This document shows, in pieces, positions 42,191 to 50,976 of a stretch of DNA of 64,000 nt; position 1 is the stretch's first letter, and each line of letters begins with the position of its first letter. Position numbers and translations under genes: made by a program. The notes beneath the pieces were generated by a model. The model was not told where the DNA came from. It did not search any database and saw only the letters and a program-made list of their open reading frames with translations. The DNA is taken from contig NZ_KQ954244.1 of the NCBI RefSeq assembly GCF_001519075.1, forward strand, positions 513,934-577,933, written 5' to 3'. Source of the stretch: Novosphingobium fuchskuhlense (GTDB lineage: Bacteria > Pseudomonadota > Alphaproteobacteria > Sphingomonadales > Sphingomonadaceae).

Positions 42191-43510
42191 CTAAGCTGCG
42201 GGCTTGTACTTCGCAGCGTCCGTGGTGAACTCGGCGTGGCCGAGGCTGCCGAGGTATTCGCGGACCTTGCCCACAAGCCGTTGGTCAGCCAGACGCCGGA
42301 CGCCCGGGGTCTTCGCGGCGACGCCGTAAAGCCGCATCTGGCCCATGAGGCCGACGCCGACAGCCGCCGCCCGCATCCGGTCGATCGCACGGATTTTCAC
42401 GCCGAAGCGCGCCGCCGTCTTCTCGCTGCCGTCGCAGAAGTTCTGCATGAAGTAGACCTTGGCGAACGACCGTTCGAGGCGATCACGAACCTGGCCTTGC
42501 GGCGTCGAGGTGTCGACGAGATCGGCTTCCAGTGTTGCGCGCAGCAGGCCGCCGCACGTCGCCTCGTCGAACCCGGCGCGCAAGGTGAGCGCGCGAGCGT
42601 TCCATGCATCGACGATCCCTCGCGGCGTATCGGCCAGCAGATCCTCAGGCAAGCCCAGCAGGAAGCAGCGGTAGCGCGACAGCTCGATCTGCGCGCGTTC
42701 CTCGGGGGTGAAGTCGATGCGCCCTTCTTTCAGCACCTTCGACGAGATCAGGAAATCTGAGATCAGCCCCGCCGGCATCTGATCGACTTGCGGGATAGGA
42801 ATGCCGTAGACCTGCTGATCCCATTTGCTGCCCGACAACACGTTGAAGCGCACCATCGAATGCATCAGCCGCACCATGGCCGCCGCCTTGAAGCCGGGGC
42901 CGAAGCGGGCGAGCGCGCCGGGCAGCACTGAAGTGCCGAAGAAGGTCGCGGTTTCCTTGATCCGCCGCGCGGCGGTCTTGTTCGAAAGCGTGCCCGTCAG
43001 CGCCATCGGCAGCGCGGCATACTTGTTCATGAAGGTGGCGATGAACGCACCCCGGATCGCCCACGGTGCCACATTCGCAAAGGTGACCCGCTGGAGCCGC
43101 GCGCCTTCCTCGACCATCTTCATGTCCACCCACGCGGGCGTGGCTTCCATGCTGCGGATGAAGGTGCCGAGCTCGGGCGGCGCGCCCTCTACCTTGTTAA
43201 GGCCCTTGTCGCAGGCCTCCACCAGCATATCGACCAACCGCTTGAAGCCATATTCCGGCATCAGGGCGGCATAAGGATCGGCCACCGCGTCGCCCATCAT
43301 GGTATAGGCGGCCATGCGCTCCATGAGATCGCGGTTCTCGAGCAGCCCGGCCGCCACCTTCGGGTAGCTGCGCAGTTCACTGCCCGCCACGTTGCCGTCG
43401 GTCAGCAGCCGTTCGGGATGGATGGAAAAATCGACCGTGCCGTACATCGCCGGATTGTTGGTGCGCTGCGCGGCGACCCGCGCGCGCAGTGCGGCGATGG
43501 CTGTGGGCAC
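42191..43510 (-). CDS. Oxygenase MpaB / DUF2236 family protein
   Basis: A 439-residue helical protein resembling the DUF2236 (MpaB-like) group, heme-binding proteins that include rubber oxygenase-type enzymes. Candidate family blocks are LRSYPKVAAGLLE, MMGDAVADPYAALMPEYG, ATPAWVDMKMVEEGARL and HSMVRFNVL. His residues near RLMHSMVRFN are candidate heme ligands. Its start lies 5 nt after the stop of the HesB-type gene, so it may be the last gene of the SUF operon. The reaction is unknown. The family call is moderate. Confidence 0.7.
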   Translation of the reverse strand: MPTAIAALRARVAAQRTNNPAMYGTVDFSIHPERLLTDGNVAGSELRSYPKVAAGLLENRDLMERMAAYTMMGDAVADPYAALMPEYGFKRLVDMLVEACDKGLNKVEGAPPELGTFIRSMEATPAWVDMKMVEEGARLQRVTFANVAPWAIRGAFIATFMNKYAALPMALTGTLSNKTAARRIKETATFFGTSVLPGALARFGPGFKAAAMVRLMHSMVRFNVLSGSKWDQQVYGIPIPQVDQMPAGLISDFLISSKVLKEGRIDFTPEERAQIELSRYRCFLLGLPEDLLADTPRGIVDAWNARALTLRAGFDEATCGGLLRATLEADLVDTSTPQGQVRDRLERSFAKVYFMQNFCDGSEKTAARFGVKIRAIDRMRAAAVGVGLMGQMRLYGVAAKTPGVRRLADQRLVGKVREYLGSLGHAEFTTDAAKYKPAA

Positions 43511-43515
43511 TCCGG

Positions 43516-43881
43516 TCAGACCGTGAAGCTCTCGCCGCAGCCGCAGGAGCCCTTGGCATTGGGGTTCTGGAACACGAAGCCGGCGGCGAAGTCATCTTCC
43601 TGCCAGTCCATCGTGCTGCCGATCAGGTAGAGCACCGAGGCCCCGTCGATGAAGAAAGTTCCGCCCGGCGTCTCGATCCGCTCGTCCATCGGATTGGCCG
43701 CCTCGACGTAATCGACCGAGTAGGCGAGGCCCGAACAACCCCGGCGCGGGGTGGACAGCTTGACGCCGATTGCCCCTTCCGGCGCGCTCGCCATGAGCCT
43801 GGCGATCCGTGCCTCTGCTGAAGGCGTGAGGATCACCGCGGCGGGGCGCTGGCGGATGCGGGTGGGGGCTTCGGTGGTCAT
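43516..43881 (-). CDS. sufA: HesB/IscA-type iron-sulfur assembly protein (SufA-like)
   Basis: A 121-residue A-type carrier with the three conserved cysteines C49 (RRGCSGLAY), C113 and C115 (GSCGCGESF). These proteins accept a cluster from the SufBCD scaffold and pass it on to apoproteins. The ATG at 43881 starts MTTEAPTRIR; an upstream in-frame ATG adds an unconserved stretch. It follows the sufT-like gene by 34 nt and is the last clearly suf-related gene in the operon. ErpA is an alternative name for such proteins, but the location favours SufA. Confidence 0.93.
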   Translation of the reverse strand: MTTEAPTRIRQRPAAVILTPSAEARIARLMASAPEGAIGVKLSTPRRGCSGLAYSVDYVEAANPMDERIETPGGTFFIDGASVLYLIGSTMDWQEDDFAAGFVFQNPNAKGSCGCGESFTV

Positions 43882-43915
43882 GGCTTCACCTATATGGGGC
43901 CGAATGCGGAAACTG

Positions 43916-44395
43916 TTAGAGCATACCAAGTTCGAGCTTGGCGTCATCGCTCATCTTCTGCGGGTCCCACGCCGGATCCCACACCAGATTGACCTCGGCA
44001 TCGCGCACGCCGGGCACCGCCTCGACGCGAAGCTCGACTTCGGCGGGCATCGATTCGGCAACCGGGCAATGCGGGGTGGTCAGCGTCATCGTCACCACGA
44101 CCGAGCCCTCGGGGCTGACGTCGACACCGTAGATCAGGCCGAGATCATAGATATTGACCGGAATCTCGGGGTCGAAAATATCCCGCAGCGCAGCGATAAC
44201 GCCCTCGTAGATCTCCCCGCCCGGCTCACCCGGCGCGGCATCGACCGGCTTCTCCGCAAGGAAGCCCTCCAGATAGTCGCGCTTGCGCTCCAGCTTTTCG
44301 GCGGGCGTTTCCCCATGGGGTTCATGCGCATCCTCGACGCGCGCCCGGCGCGGCGGTTCTACGCCTTCGACTTCCTCGATCTCGATCCGGTTCAT
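43916..44395 (-). CDS. sufT: SUF system DUF59 (MIP18-like) protein SufT
   Basis: A 159-residue protein. The N-terminal 65 residues are acidic and Pro-rich and probably disordered; the C-terminal DUF59 domain begins at about 65 with IAALRDIFDPEIPVNIYDLG and includes the TTPHCPV motif with its reactive Cys. SufT-type proteins help mature iron-sulfur proteins. The ATG overlaps the sufS stop by 4 nt, which places it firmly in the operon. Confidence 0.93.
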   Translation of the reverse strand: MNRIEIEEVEGVEPPRRARVEDAHEPHGETPAEKLERKRDYLEGFLAEKPVDAAPGEPGGEIYEGVIAALRDIFDPEIPVNIYDLGLIYGVDVSPEGSVVVTMTLTTPHCPVAESMPAEVELRVEAVPGVRDAEVNLVWDPAWDPQKMSDDAKLELGML

Positions 44396-45603
44396 CCGAA
44401 TATCCTTAGGGTCCGCTCGATGCCGCGCACCAGCGCCGCAACATCGCTTTCGTCGCTGTAAATACCAAAACTCGCGCGCGCCGTTGCCGGCACGCCGAGG
44501 TGCTCCATCAGGGGCTGCGCGCAGTGATGGCCTGCGCGGATTGCCACGTTCTCTTCGTCGAGGATCGTGCCAAGATCGTGCGGGTGCACGCCTTCGAGCG
44601 CGAAGCTGACGATTCCGGCGCTCTCTTCGGGCCCGAACAGACGCACCGCATTGAGTCGCCCCAGCGCCTCGCGCGCCAGGGCGACCAGCCGCGCCTCATG
44701 CGAATGGATCGCCGCGAGCCCGGCATCGTTCAGGAAATCCGCCGCTGCGCGAAAGGCAATCGCCTCGACAATGGCGGGTGTCCCGGCCTCGAAACGCTGC
44801 GGAGCGGGGGCCCAGGTCGACTGTGCAAAGGAAACGCGGTCGATCATCGAGCCGCCACCCTGCCATGGCGGCATCGCCGAGAGGATCTCCGCCCGGGCCC
44901 AGAGCGCGCCGATGCCAGTCGGCCCGTAGAGCTTGTGTGCGGAAAAAACATAGAAATCGCAGCCCAGCACCGCCACATCCACCGGCAGGCGCGCCGCCGC
45001 CTGGCAGCCATCAAGCAAGATCTTCGCGCCGACCGCATGGGCCAGCCGCACCGCGCGCGGCGCATCGAGCACCGAGCCGAGCACATTGGAAACATGCGCG
45101 AAGGCCACCAGCTTGTGGGCCGGGGTGAGCATCCGCTCCGCCGCGTCGAGATCGATCTGGCCGTCCTCGGTCAGCGGGCAAACGTCGATCTCGATCCCCG
45201 TCCGTTCGCGGATCAGCTGCCACGGCACGATGTTGGAATGGTGCTCCAGCTGCGAAAGCAGCACACGGTCGCCGGGTTTCAGATTGCTCACGCCCCACGA
45301 TTGCGCGACGAGATTGATCGCCTCGGTCGCGCCGCGCGTGAAGACCAGCTCTTCCTCGCGCCCGCCGATCAGCGCCGCCACGGTGCGCCGTGCGGCTTCG
45401 TAGGCCAGCGTCATCTCTGCCGAGCGGGTGTAGACCCCGCGGTGAACCGTCGCATAATCGGCACCCATCGCCCGCGTCATCGCATCGATCACGCTGCGCG
45501 GCTTCTGTGCGGTGGCGGCCGTATCGAGGTAGTGCCAGCGCTTGCCCTCGGCGTTGAGAAGGCCGGGCCATTCGTCGAGGCGGGAGAGGGTCTGGGTGCT
45601 CAC
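44392..45603 (-). CDS. sufS: Cysteine desulfurase SufS
   Basis: A 403-residue group II cysteine desulfurase. PLP-binding residues are visible in ATEAINLVA, HHSNIVPW, LDGCQAA and SAHKLYGPTG (the Lys that forms the Schiff base). The active-site Cys361 sits in RAGHHCAQPLM. It removes sulfur from cysteine for cluster assembly on SufB. I placed the start at the GTG at 45603, overlapping the sufD stop by 4 nt; the codon reading VSTQTLSRLDEW begins there. sufE/sufU, its usual sulfur-accepting partner, is not in this window. Confidence 0.96.
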   Translation of the reverse strand: MSTQTLSRLDEWPGLLNAEGKRWHYLDTAATAQKPRSVIDAMTRAMGADYATVHRGVYTRSAEMTLAYEAARRTVAALIGGREEELVFTRGATEAINLVAQSWGVSNLKPGDRVLLSQLEHHSNIVPWQLIRERTGIEIDVCPLTEDGQIDLDAAERMLTPAHKLVAFAHVSNVLGSVLDAPRAVRLAHAVGAKILLDGCQAAARLPVDVAVLGCDFYVFSAHKLYGPTGIGALWARAEILSAMPPWQGGGSMIDRVSFAQSTWAPAPQRFEAGTPAIVEAIAFRAAADFLNDAGLAAIHSHEARLVALAREALGRLNAVRLFGPEESAGIVSFALEGVHPHDLGTILDEENVAIRAGHHCAQPLMEHLGVPATARASFGIYSDESDVAALVRGIERTLRIFG

Positions 45604-46349
45604 AGCAGGTTCTCCAGCCCGGCCAGTGCCGCCTCGGTCAGCGCCTCGGCCTCCGGCGCGCCGACGAAGGCTTCGGCGATGAAGGCATGGAGCATCAGCT
45701 TCTTGGCCTCGGCCGGCGGCAGACCGCGCGATTGCAGGTAGAACAGGCCTTGCGGATCCAGCTCGCCGACCGCGCAGCCATGCGCGCACTTCACGTCGTC
45801 GGCGTAGATTTCGAGTTCGGGCCGCGCATTGGCGGTCGCTGTACGGTCGAGCAGCATGGCGCGGATCGACTGTTCGCCATCGGTGCCGATCGCCCCGCGT
45901 GCGACGTGGACCTTGCCGAGGTAGGTGCCCGTCGCCTGTCCGCCGAGGACCGAGCGCACGACCTGCCGGCTGACCGCATCGGGCTGCAGATGGCGCACTT
46001 CAGTCACGATCTCGAGCGTCTGCGTGCCCGCGCCCATTTGCGCCGCACCGAAGTGGAACGACGCACCCTTGCCGAGGACGGCCGTCACCGCAATCCGGCC
46101 ATAGGCACTGCCCGCATTCAGCACGCGCAGGTCAAAACTCGCGCCGTCTTCCAGCGTGATAAGGAGTTCGCGCGCCTCGGCGCGGTCGGAGCGCGCGGTG
46201 ATCGCCAGCGCATCGCTCGCGCCGGCGGCGACGCGGATTTCCTGCACCGCCAGCGGCCAGAGCGGCGCCAGTGCGGCCAGATCGGCGTAGCGATAGGCCT
46301 CATCCCGCTTTGTGGGCAAGGGGCGGGTCGGGAGCGCGAGACTAGCCAC
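45600..46349 (-). CDS. sufD: Fe-S cluster assembly scaffold subunit SufD
   Basis: A 249-residue SufB/D-family protein, shorter than E. coli SufD (about 420) because the N-terminal part is reduced, as in other alphaproteobacteria. The core beta-helix is evident: GTGTYLGKVHVARGA, a conserved DDVKCAHGCAVGELD and the YLQSRGLPPAEAKKLMLHAF block near the end. SufD helps SufBC2D acquire iron. The GTG at 46349 overlaps the preceding hypothetical gene by 8 nt. SufD's DVKCAHG motif is intact. Confidence 0.93.
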   Translation of the reverse strand: MASLALPTRPLPTKRDEAYRYADLAALAPLWPLAVQEIRVAAGASDALAITARSDRAEARELLITLEDGASFDLRVLNAGSAYGRIAVTAVLGKGASFHFGAAQMGAGTQTLEIVTEVRHLQPDAVSRQVVRSVLGGQATGTYLGKVHVARGAIGTDGEQSIRAMLLDRTATANARPELEIYADDVKCAHGCAVGELDPQGLFYLQSRGLPPAEAKKLMLHAFIAEAFVGAPEAEALTEAALAGLENLL

Positions 46350-46743
46350 GGGCCACCTCGCAGCGCACCATCGGGATCGGGGCTTCGGAAACCTTGACGC
46401 CGCCGCGCTCCAGCACATGGAGCACCAGCATCTTGCCATCGGGGCTCAGCACATAGTCCGCCGTCAGCGCCACGCCGAAATCGTCATCGCCTTCGCGCAC
46501 CACGATGTGCCGTTCGCCCAGCGTTTCGATCGCCTTGACCACACCCCAGTAGTCACCCTCGGTGTTCATCGAGGCTGTCAGAATGCGGCGCGCATATTTG
46601 TCACCGCACAGCGCTGCAGAAGGTGCCCACTCACCGAGGAACGCCGAAGGCATGACAGGAGGGGGTGCGGCAGGGGGCGGCGCGGCGGGCGCGGCAGGCT
46701 CTGCCGCCTGCGCCGCCATCGCCAGGGCGAACAGCAGGCTCAT
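46342..46743 (-). CDS. Small exported protein inside SUF operon
   Basis: A 133-residue protein that I do not recognise. It has a short signal peptide (LLFALAMAAQAAEP), a Pro/Ala linker (15-32), then a single domain with two cysteines (ALCGDKY and MVRCEVA) that could form a disulfide. It starts in a 4-nt overlap with sufC and ends 8 nt inside sufD, so it must be translated with the operon. A periplasmic protein in a cytoplasmic iron-sulfur assembly operon is unexpected. Confidence 0.78.
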   Translation of the reverse strand: MSLLFALAMAAQAAEPAAPAAPPPAAPPPVMPSAFLGEWAPSAALCGDKYARRILTASMNTEGDYWGVVKAIETLGERHIVVREGDDDFGVALTADYVLSPDGKMLVLHVLERGGVKVSEAPIPMVRCEVARG

Positions 46744-47483
46744 GCGGCCACCGCCTCGTAGCCTTGCTCCTCGAGTTCAAGCGCCAGTTCCGGCCCGCCC
46801 GACTTCACGATCCGCCCCCCGGCAAGCACATGCACGAAGTCAGGCTTCACGTAATCGAGCAGGCGCTGGTAGTGCGTGATGAGGAGCACGGCCTTGCCGG
46901 GCCCCCGCATGATCGCGTTGATGCCCTCGCCGCAGATGCGCAGCGCGTCGATGTCGAGGCCCGAATCGGTCTCGTCCAGGATCGCCAGCTTGGGGGCGAG
47001 AATGCCCATCTGCACCATCTCGGCGCGCTTTTTCTCGCCGCCGGAAAAGCCCACGTTCACCGGGCGCTTGAGCATGTCCATGTCGAAACGCAGAAGACCC
47101 GCCTGTTCCTTGGCGAGCTTGATGAAAGCCGCGCCCGAAAGCGGCTCTTCCCCATGCACCTTGCGCTGCGCGTTGAGCGCCTCGCGCAGGAACTGCAGGT
47201 TGGAAACGCCGGCGATCTCGACCGGATACTGGAAACCGAGGAACAGCCCTGCCGCCGCGCGCTCGTGCGGATCGAGCGCGAGCAGATCCTGTCCGTCGAA
47301 GTCAACACTCCCGCCGGTCACCTCATAACCCGGCCGTCCGCCGAGCGTATAGCCGAGCGTCGACTTGCCTGCGCCGTTCGGCCCCATGATGGCATGGATT
47401 TCGCCCGCGTTGATCGTGAGAGACAGGCCCTTGAGGATCGGCTTGTCCGCAACGGTAGCGGAGAGGTTTTCAATTCTGAGCAC
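46740..47483 (-). CDS. sufC: Fe-S cluster assembly ATPase SufC
   Basis: A 247-residue ABC-type ATPase of the SufBC2D scaffold complex. Walker A GPNGAGKST, a signature motif FSGGEKKRAEM and Walker B LAILDETDSGLD are intact; GFQYPVEIAGV follows the SufC pattern. The start is the GTG at 47483, with GGAAAG upstream; there is no ATG. It lies 21 nt downstream of a small AT-rich ORF and overlaps the next gene by 4 nt. Confidence 0.97.
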   Translation of the reverse strand: MLRIENLSATVADKPILKGLSLTINAGEIHAIMGPNGAGKSTLGYTLGGRPGYEVTGGSVDFDGQDLLALDPHERAAAGLFLGFQYPVEIAGVSNLQFLREALNAQRKVHGEEPLSGAAFIKLAKEQAGLLRFDMDMLKRPVNVGFSGGEKKRAEMVQMGILAPKLAILDETDSGLDIDALRICGEGINAIMRGPGKAVLLITHYQRLLDYVKPDFVHVLAGGRIVKSGGPELALELEEQGYEAVAA

Positions 47484-47504
47484 TACACTTTCCAGTCTAA
47501 TAAC

Positions 47505-47660
47505 CTACCCGTACTTCAAGCCGGATACGATCCACAGGATAAATACTGCAAATGAAGCCAGTATGCCCCACATAATTGCTTCTTCCAGTTTACCTTTGTA
47601 GATCGAATAAAGCAGCATTACTGGGATCAGGATCATTGATGCAGTAAACAGATAGCTCAT
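47505..47660 (-). CDS. 51-aa two-helix membrane protein, AT-rich, in SUF operon
   Basis: A short reading frame of 51 codons, MSYLFTASM to LKYG. Two hydrophobic segments (residues about 2-20 and 28-46) are separated by a charged loop KGKLEE, so it would be a two-helix inner-membrane microprotein. The ATG overlaps the stop of the upstream GNAT-DUF559 gene by 4 nt (ATGA), the same coupling seen throughout this operon, and it ends 21 nt before sufC. I counted 66 G or C in 156 bases (42%), well below its neighbours, which suggests recent acquisition. No similarity was recognised. Confidence 0.7.
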   Translation of the reverse strand: MSYLFTASMILIPVMLLYSIYKGKLEEAIMWGILASFAVFILWIVSGLKYG

Positions 47661-48640
47661 CGCCGTGGCCTTTGGGTCCGCTTGGACCGGCGTTCGGTGT
47701 GGAGGCTGCGCATGATGTCGGAAATGCGCTGCGCGGCGGCATCAGCATCGGCGAGCACAGCGGAGGCGGCGATCCGCTCCACGCGGTAGCCCACTTCGGT
47801 CAGGCTCTTGTCGCGCGCGGCGGTGAAGGCCGCATCGGCATCGCCGTCGATCTCGATCACCAGCATCAGCTGCTTGCAGGCAAAATCGACGATGGCAGAG
47901 CCGATCACCGCCTGGCGCTTGAAGCTGTAGCCGCCGGTTTCGACGCGGGTCAGCGCATCGGCCAGAGCTTCCAGCGCAGGACCGGGATTGCGGCGCATCT
48001 CGCGCGCGCGCTCGTGCAGGGCATCAAGCCGCGATTCGGAAATCGCCCAGCCGCGTCCCTTCTTCTGCAAAGTCGGCGCGTCATCCCCGCCAAAACGCAG
48101 CGAGAGCTTGCGCTTCGCCGGAGCTTCCGCTGCAACGTCCCGCACTGGCAAGGTAAACCGCTTGTGCACGCGGTCCACCAGCGTGCCATCCTTCAACGGC
48201 ACCCCCGGCGTCACGCCGAGATCGACAAAGCCCTGCTTGGCGTAGAACGCGAGGCCGCCGGCGTTGTCACCCCGGATCGTCGCGTTGATCGCGCTGAGGC
48301 CGAGTGCGGCGGCGCGCTTGGTGGTGGCGGCAAACAGCGCCGAACCGATCCCGCGCTGCGTACTTCCCACGCGCGCGAAGGTGGCGATATCGCCGACATC
48401 CTCGGGCAGGCCTGGATAGCGCCCCAAGGTCTGGAAGCCGAGCAAAATGCCGTCTGCATCCTCCGCAACGAAACAGCAGTGGACATTCGGCCCGGTCAGA
48501 TAGGCTGTATCGAGCGCCTCGGGCATGAACGGCTCCTGCAGCGCGGTCGTTCCGCCTGCCGCGATCACCGCGTTCAGCAGATCGGCCAGCGCAGACGCGT
48601 CGTCTGCCATCACTGGGCGCACGATGAGAGTGAGCGTCAT
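47657..48640 (-). CDS. GNAT acetyltransferase fused to DUF559 nuclease-like domain
   Basis: A 327-residue two-domain protein. Residues about 1-165 are a GNAT acetyltransferase with the acetyl-CoA loop QRGIGSALF (95-103) and the FYAKQGF motif. After a linker of about 40 residues, residues 208-312 form a DUF559 (very-short-patch-repair-like) domain: IVDFA with D252 and VIEIDG with E263 and D265, a PD-(D/E)XK-type arrangement. The gene is locked into the SUF operon by 4-nt overlaps on both sides. Such fusions are uncommon in my experience; the target and any nuclease activity are unknown. Confidence 0.8.
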   Translation of the reverse strand: MTLTLIVRPVMADDASALADLLNAVIAAGGTTALQEPFMPEALDTAYLTGPNVHCCFVAEDADGILLGFQTLGRYPGLPEDVGDIATFARVGSTQRGIGSALFAATTKRAAALGLSAINATIRGDNAGGLAFYAKQGFVDLGVTPGVPLKDGTLVDRVHKRFTLPVRDVAAEAPAKRKLSLRFGGDDAPTLQKKGRGWAISESRLDALHERAREMRRNPGPALEALADALTRVETGGYSFKRQAVIGSAIVDFACKQLMLVIEIDGDADAAFTAARDKSLTEVGYRVERIAASAVLADADAAAQRISDIMRSLHTERRSKRTQRPRR

Positions 48641-49023
48641 TGCGAGTCCTTCCTGCCATTGCAGTTGGCGAGAAAATCCGCGCGCATTTCATCGAACAGC
48701 GCCCGCCACGACGTTTCCACGGCGCGGGCATCGTCGAGTTGCTTCTGGCGCCCATCCAGCTGACCGAGAGCGTTCGCAGTGTCTGCCTCTCCTGCGGGCG
48801 TGCCTTCACCCCGGTCAGCCGACGGCGCGGCAAGCAAGGTGGCGCGCTCTCGCGCGATGGCACGTTGTTCGGCATAGGCGGCAGCGGCAAATTCGGTGCG
48901 TCGATGCGGCTCGCCAGCGATCATCTTGCGCATCTCGACGCGGTCACATGTCTTCACGGCGTCAAGAGCGGGCGCCGGATCGGGCACTTGCAAGCCGCTC
49001 AGCAGGAGCATGGACAGGATCAT
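48637..49023 (-). CDS. Small exported protein between sufB and GNAT-DUF559
   Basis: A 128-residue protein with a short hydrophobic N-terminus ([13 protein letters not shown]), a possible signal peptide. The rest is helical and charged ([26 protein letters not shown]), with two cysteines (KTCDRVEM and LANCNG) that could pair. No family recognised. It overlaps sufB and the GNAT-DUF559 gene by 4 nt each, so it is translated with the operon. Confidence 0.75.
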   Translation of the reverse strand: MILSMLLLSGLQVPDPAPALDAVKTCDRVEMRKMIAGEPHRRTEFAAAAYAEQRAIARERATLLAAPSADRGEGTPAGEADTANALGQLDGRQKQLDDARAVETSWRALFDEMRADFLANCNGRKDSQ

Positions 49024-50504
49024 CCGACAGACCCCTCAAGGCTGATCCCCAAGAGCTTCTGGGCCTCAACGGCAAATTCCATCGGCAATTGCTGCAGCAC
49101 TTCGCGGGCAAAACCGTTCACGATCAGCGCGATGGCGTCTTCCTGCGCGAGGCCGCGCTGCATCGCATAGAACAGCTGATCGTCCGAAATCTTGCTGGTG
49201 GTCGCCTCGTGCTCGATCGTCGCGCTCGGGTTGCGCACCTCGATGTAGGGCACCGTATGCGCACCGCAGTCTGCGCCCAGCAGAAGCGAATCGCACTGTG
49301 TGAAGTTCCGGACGCCCTCGGCCTGCGGGGCGACGCGCACGAGGCCGCGGTAAGTGTTGTTCGAATGGCCCGCGCTGATGCCTTTCGATACGATGGTCGA
49401 ACGGGTGTTCTTCCCGTTGTGGATCATCTTGGTGCCGGTATCGGCCTGCTGGTGGTTGTTGGTCACCGCCACCGAATAGAATTCGCCGACGGAAGCCTCG
49501 CCGTTGAGAACGCAGCTCGGATACTTCCACGTGATCGCGCTGCCGGTTTCAACCTGCGTCCAACTCACTTTGCTGCGCGCGCCCTGGCACAGCGCACGCT
49601 TGGTGACGAAGTTGTAGATGCCGCCCTTGCCGTCCGCATCACCCGGGTACCAGTTCTGCACGGTCGAATACTTGATCTCGGCATCGTCGAGCGCGACCAG
49701 CTCGACCACCGCCGCGTGAAGCTGGTTTTCGTCGCGCTGCGGAGCGGTGCAGCCCTCAAGGTACGAGACGTAGGCGCCCTTGTCCGCCACGATCAGCGTA
49801 CGCTCGAACTGCCCGGTGTTCTCGGCATTGATGCGGAAATAGGTCGAAAGCTCCATCGGGCAGCGCACACCCTCTGGAATGTAGACAAAGGTACCGTCCG
49901 AAAAGACCGCGCAATTGAGCGCGGAAAAGTAGTTGTCCTGCATCGGCACGACGCGGCCCAGCCACTTGCGCACGAGATCAGGATATTCGCGGATCGCCTC
50001 GCTGATCGAACGGAAGATGACGCCCGCCTGCTCCAGCTCCTTGCGGAAGGTCGTCGCCACCGAGACGCTGTCGAACACCGCATCGACCGCGACCTTGCGC
50101 GCGCCTTCCACGCCAGCGAGCACCTTCTGCTCCTCGAGCGGAATGCCGAGCTTTTCGTAGATGCGCAGGATCTCGGGATCGACCTCGTCGAGGCTGCCGA
50201 GCTTGGGCTTCACCTTGGGCGCGGCCCAGTAGTAGGATTCCTGATAATCGATTGGCGGAATGGAGAGCTTGGCCCAATCGGGCGTCGGCATGGTCAGCCA
50301 GTGGCGATAGGCCTTGAGCCGCCACTCGAGCATCCACTCCGGCTCGTCCTTCTTGGCCGAGATAAAGCGCACGGTGTCTTCGGAAAGGCCCTTGGGGCCG
50401 TATTCCTGCTCGATATCCGAAGACCAGCCATGCTCGTAGTCCGCGACGCGGGCGGCTGCATCGCGCGCGGCCTGATCCTTGATCTCCACTTCACCCTCAC
50501 TCAT
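49020..50504 (-). CDS. sufB: Fe-S cluster assembly scaffold SufB
   Basis: A 494-residue SufB, the scaffold on which the iron-sulfur cluster is built. The sequence matches family landmarks closely: [11 protein letters not shown], a long [17 protein letters not shown] segment, [11 protein letters not shown] and [20 protein letters not shown] with conserved cysteines. The start codon overlaps the stop of the Rrf2 regulator by 4 nt. Length is typical (480-500). Confidence 0.98.
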   Translation of the reverse strand: MSEGEVEIKDQAARDAAARVADYEHGWSSDIEQEYGPKGLSEDTVRFISAKKDEPEWMLEWRLKAYRHWLTMPTPDWAKLSIPPIDYQESYYWAAPKVKPKLGSLDEVDPEILRIYEKLGIPLEEQKVLAGVEGARKVAVDAVFDSVSVATTFRKELEQAGVIFRSISEAIREYPDLVRKWLGRVVPMQDNYFSALNCAVFSDGTFVYIPEGVRCPMELSTYFRINAENTGQFERTLIVADKGAYVSYLEGCTAPQRDENQLHAAVVELVALDDAEIKYSTVQNWYPGDADGKGGIYNFVTKRALCQGARSKVSWTQVETGSAITWKYPSCVLNGEASVGEFYSVAVTNNHQQADTGTKMIHNGKNTRSTIVSKGISAGHSNNTYRGLVRVAPQAEGVRNFTQCDSLLLGADCGAHTVPYIEVRNPSATIEHEATTSKISDDQLFYAMQRGLAQEDAIALIVNGFAREVLQQLPMEFAVEAQKLLGISLEGSVG

Positions 50505-50953
50505 GCCGAAGCTCCTGCCACCACTCCCGCAGGCACCGGGCGGGTGAGTTGGGTCAGCGTCACACCCGCAAGCGCCCCGCGCAGCGCCGCATCGACCTCA
50601 GGCCAGTGCGGGCGCACCGTGCAATCGGCTTCCAGCGTGCAATCATGGCGGCCATGCACGCTGCATGGCGCCATCGCAATCGGGCCCTCTACCGCCTCGA
50701 CAATATCAGCCAGAGAAATCGCCGCTGCCGGGCGCGCCAGCTTGAGCCCGCCGCCCAGCCCGCGCACCGACTTGAGCAGCCCCGCAGCCGCCAGCTTGCT
50801 GACGAGCTTCTGCACGGTCGGCACCGGCAGCCCCGTCTCGTCCGCCAACTGCTGCGCCGAAACCCGTGCGCCGCCAGCACCATGGCGACCGCAATGACGC
50901 GCGGCGGCGGTCATGGTCACCACGGCATAGTCGGCCATGCTCGAAAGTCGCAT
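50501..50953 (-). CDS. Rrf2 family SUF operon regulator
   Basis: A 150-residue winged-helix repressor of the IscR/RirA family and probable controller of the operon it heads. DNA-binding residues lie in [20 protein letters not shown]. Three cysteines at 97, 105 and 111 (C-x7-C-x5-C) should bind an iron-sulfur cluster; this spacing resembles RirA, while E. coli IscR has C-x5-C-x5-C. An inverted repeat 24 nt upstream of the start is a good autoregulatory operator. sufB begins within its stop codon. Confidence 0.93.
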   Translation of the reverse strand: MRLSSMADYAVVTMTAAARHCGRHGAGGARVSAQQLADETGLPVPTVQKLVSKLAAAGLLKSVRGLGGGLKLARPAAAISLADIVEAVEGPIAMAPCSVHGRHDCTLEADCTVRPHWPEVDAALRGALAGVTLTQLTRPVPAGVVAGASA

Positions 50954-50976
50954 TGCAGCGGGTCCCGGAAAATAGA

